NCBI RefSeq assembly: GCF_002742625.1 | Contig: NZ_PEBF01000001.1 | Location: forward strand, 4,588,001 to 4,652,000 | Direction: 5' to 3' | Length of the DNA stretch: 64,000 nucleotides | From: Caulobacter sp. FWC2 | GTDB lineage: Bacteria; Pseudomonadota; Alphaproteobacteria; Caulobacterales; Caulobacteraceae | Notes under the pieces: model-generated | What the model was told of the DNA's origin: nothing | Seen by the model: the letters and a program-made list of their open reading frames with translations, nothing else | The model's database searches: none | Shown here: positions 62,926 through 64,000 of the stretch, one piece after another | Layout of the letters: each line of letters opens with the position of its first letter | Numbering within the stretch: position 1 is the stretch's first letter | Translations under genes and position numbers: made by a program

Positions 62926-63590
62926 CCTTCTACCAACGCCTCGTGACCGAGACGGTCGACGGACAGATGGGCCTGGCCTCGGTGCCGCAGATCCAGGACG
63001 GCCTGACGGGCCGCATCTCGCGCGAGACCTACATCGCCTATCTGACCGAGGCCTATCACCACGTGAAGCACACCGTGCCGCTGATGCAGGCGGCGCGGGC
63101 GCGGATGGATCACGACCACCAGCGCTTCGTCGAGGCCCTGGACGAGTACATCACCGAAGAGACCGGCCACGAGCACTGGATCCTCAGCGACATCAAGAAC
63201 TGCGGCGGCGATCCCGTGGCCGTTCGCGACGGCGAGCCCCGGCCGGCCACCCTGGCCATGACCGACTACGCCTATGACTACATCCGTCAGGCCAATCCGA
63301 TGGGCTTCTTCGGCATGGTCTTCGTCCTCGAGGGCACCAGCGTGCGCCTGGCCACCCAGGGCGCCGAAGCCGTGGCCCGCAACCTGGGCCTTGGCCCGGA
63401 GTGCTTCAGCTATCTGAGCTCGCACGGCGCGCTGGACATGGAGCACCTGACCTTCTTCGAGAAACTGATGAACCAGGTCGACGATCCGGCCGACCAGGCC
63501 GCGATCATCGAGGTGGCCAAGGCGATCTTCGAGCGCTTCGCCAACGTCTTCCGCGCGATCCCGCATGTCCGCGAGGCCGCCGATGCTTGA
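62922..63590 (+). CDS. Heme-oxygenase-like diiron (TenA/PqqC-like) enzyme
   Basis: A 222-residue all-helical protein of the iron-containing redox enzyme (HDO) family. Candidate metal ligands are EAYHHVKHTVPLM (Glu and His), EYITEETGHEHWILSDI (Glu, His) and the late SSHGALDMEHLTFF (His, Asp, His), the pattern seen in UndA and related non-heme diiron oxidases. It starts at a TTG at 62922 with GGAG 8 bases before it, overlapping the previous stop; it overlaps the SDR gene by 8 bp. It likely oxidises a product of the neighbouring ligase. Confidence 0.88.
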   Translation: MTFYQRLVTETVDGQMGLASVPQIQDGLTGRISRETYIAYLTEAYHHVKHTVPLMQAARARMDHDHQRFVEALDEYITEETGHEHWILSDIKNCGGDPVAVRDGEPRPATLAMTDYAYDYIRQANPMGFFGMVFVLEGTSVRLATQGAEAVARNLGLGPECFSYLSSHGALDMEHLTFFEKLMNQVDDPADQAAIIEVAKAIFERFANVFRAIPHVREAADA

Positions 63591-64000
63591 GGGCAAGAGG
63601 GTTCTGATCACCGGCGCCTCCGGCGGGCTCGGGAGCCTGGTGGCCGCGCAGTTGGTCGCCGAGGGCGCGCATGTCGTGGCGCTTGGCCGTTCGCGGCCGG
63701 AGGGCGTCGACGGCTTCATGGCGCATGATCTTTCCACCCCGGACGGCATCGAGACCGCCGCCCGCGCCGTTGAAGGCGGTCAGTGGGACATCCTGATCAA
63801 CCTGGCCGGCGTCCAGCATTTCGGTCCGTTCGAGACCGAAGACCCCGCCGAGCTGCTGTCGGGCTATCTCGTGAACCTCGTGGCGCCGGTTCGGCTCTGC
63901 CAGGCGGTCGCGCCGGCCATGAAGGCGCGCGGCGGCGGCCAGATCGTCAACATCGGCTCGATCTTCGGCTCGATCAACTTCGCCCACTTCGCCACCTATT
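63583..64000 (+). CDS. Short-chain dehydrogenase/reductase (3' end outside window)
   Basis: The first 139 residues of an SDR. The NAD(P)-binding motif is VLITGASGGLGSLVA, NLAGVQHFG is the NNAG-type motif, and IVNIGSIFGSINFAHFATY contains the catalytic Ser with the Tyr falling at the window edge. ALGRSRPEG after strand 2 suggests NADP preference (Arg). It is the fourth gene of the operon, overlapping the diiron enzyme gene by 8 bp. Confidence 0.93.
   Translation, partial: MLEGKRVLITGASGGLGSLVAAQLVAEGAHVVALGRSRPEGVDGFMAHDLSTPDGIETAARAVEGGQWDILINLAGVQHFGPFETEDPAELLSGYLVNLVAPVRLCQAVAPAMKARGGGQIVNIGSIFGSINFAHFATY

Overview
The window is GC-rich, densely coded alphaproteobacterial DNA, most likely from Caulobacter or a close relative. 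This is inferred from the overall gene content, three TonB-dependent or OprB-type outer-membrane proteins, and a surface-protein domain that closely resembles the LPS-binding end of the Caulobacter S-layer protein RsaA. About 50 protein genes, one tRNA gene and several palindromic repeat families are visible. TTG starts with good ribosome binding sites occur in at least three genes (ECF sigma factor, second TonB receptor, heme-oxygenase-like enzyme).

Layout. 0-2.9 kb: the end of a sensor kinase, a TetR/COQ9-like protein, proC and a YbjN protein. 2.9-18.1 kb: housekeeping genes ubiK, lgt, a MidA-type methyltransferase, pgeF, prs, a lipoprotein, rplY, pth, a TPR protein, a DUF2975/HTH pair, a hydrolase, pirin, ychF, two dienelactone hydrolases, a retropepsin-like protein and an acetyltransferase. 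18.1-20.8 kb: the cytochrome bc1 operon. 21-26.7 kb: trmL, a membrane protein, an ArnC/ArnT-like pair, HMG-CoA lyase, a lipoprotein and a GT2 enzyme. 26.7-31.4 kb: a minus-strand run of cysS, SRPBCC, Fe-S scaffold, yidD and thrS. 31.5-43.2 kb: folE, DUF817, hisI, an acyltransferase, a LysE exporter, phoD with a TonB receptor, an RluD-type synthase, a Gly/Tyr-rich protein, a metallo-beta-lactamase-fold protein without metal ligands, and a thioesterase.

Accessory region, 43.4-53.3 kb. A tRNA-Ser(CGA) gene is followed by a decayed integrative element. Its tyrosine integrase has been cut in two: the C-terminal part is at 43.6-44.1 kb and the N-terminal part at 52.3-52.6 kb, both on the minus strand. 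Between the halves, bounded by two different IS3-type OrfA fragments, sit a sulfotransferase gene and a 2203-residue surface-protein gene. That protein has a DUF4347 domain, Gly-rich region, eleven Ig/cadherin-like repeats (six of them in a nearly identical 3 x 576 bp array), RTX repeats and an RsaA-like anchor at its C terminus.

53.3-64 kb: a chemotaxis receptor, a frameshifted OprB porin, a FecI/FecR/FecA-type iron-signalling trio, and a translationally coupled operon of thermostable-hemolysin family protein, AMP-dependent ligase, heme-oxygenase-like diiron enzyme and SDR. This last operon runs off the window edge. It is the best candidate for an uncharacterised biosynthetic system; the RsaA-anchored giant protein is the best candidate for a novel surface structure. 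A palindromic element inserted in frame in the midA-type gene is a third notable observation.
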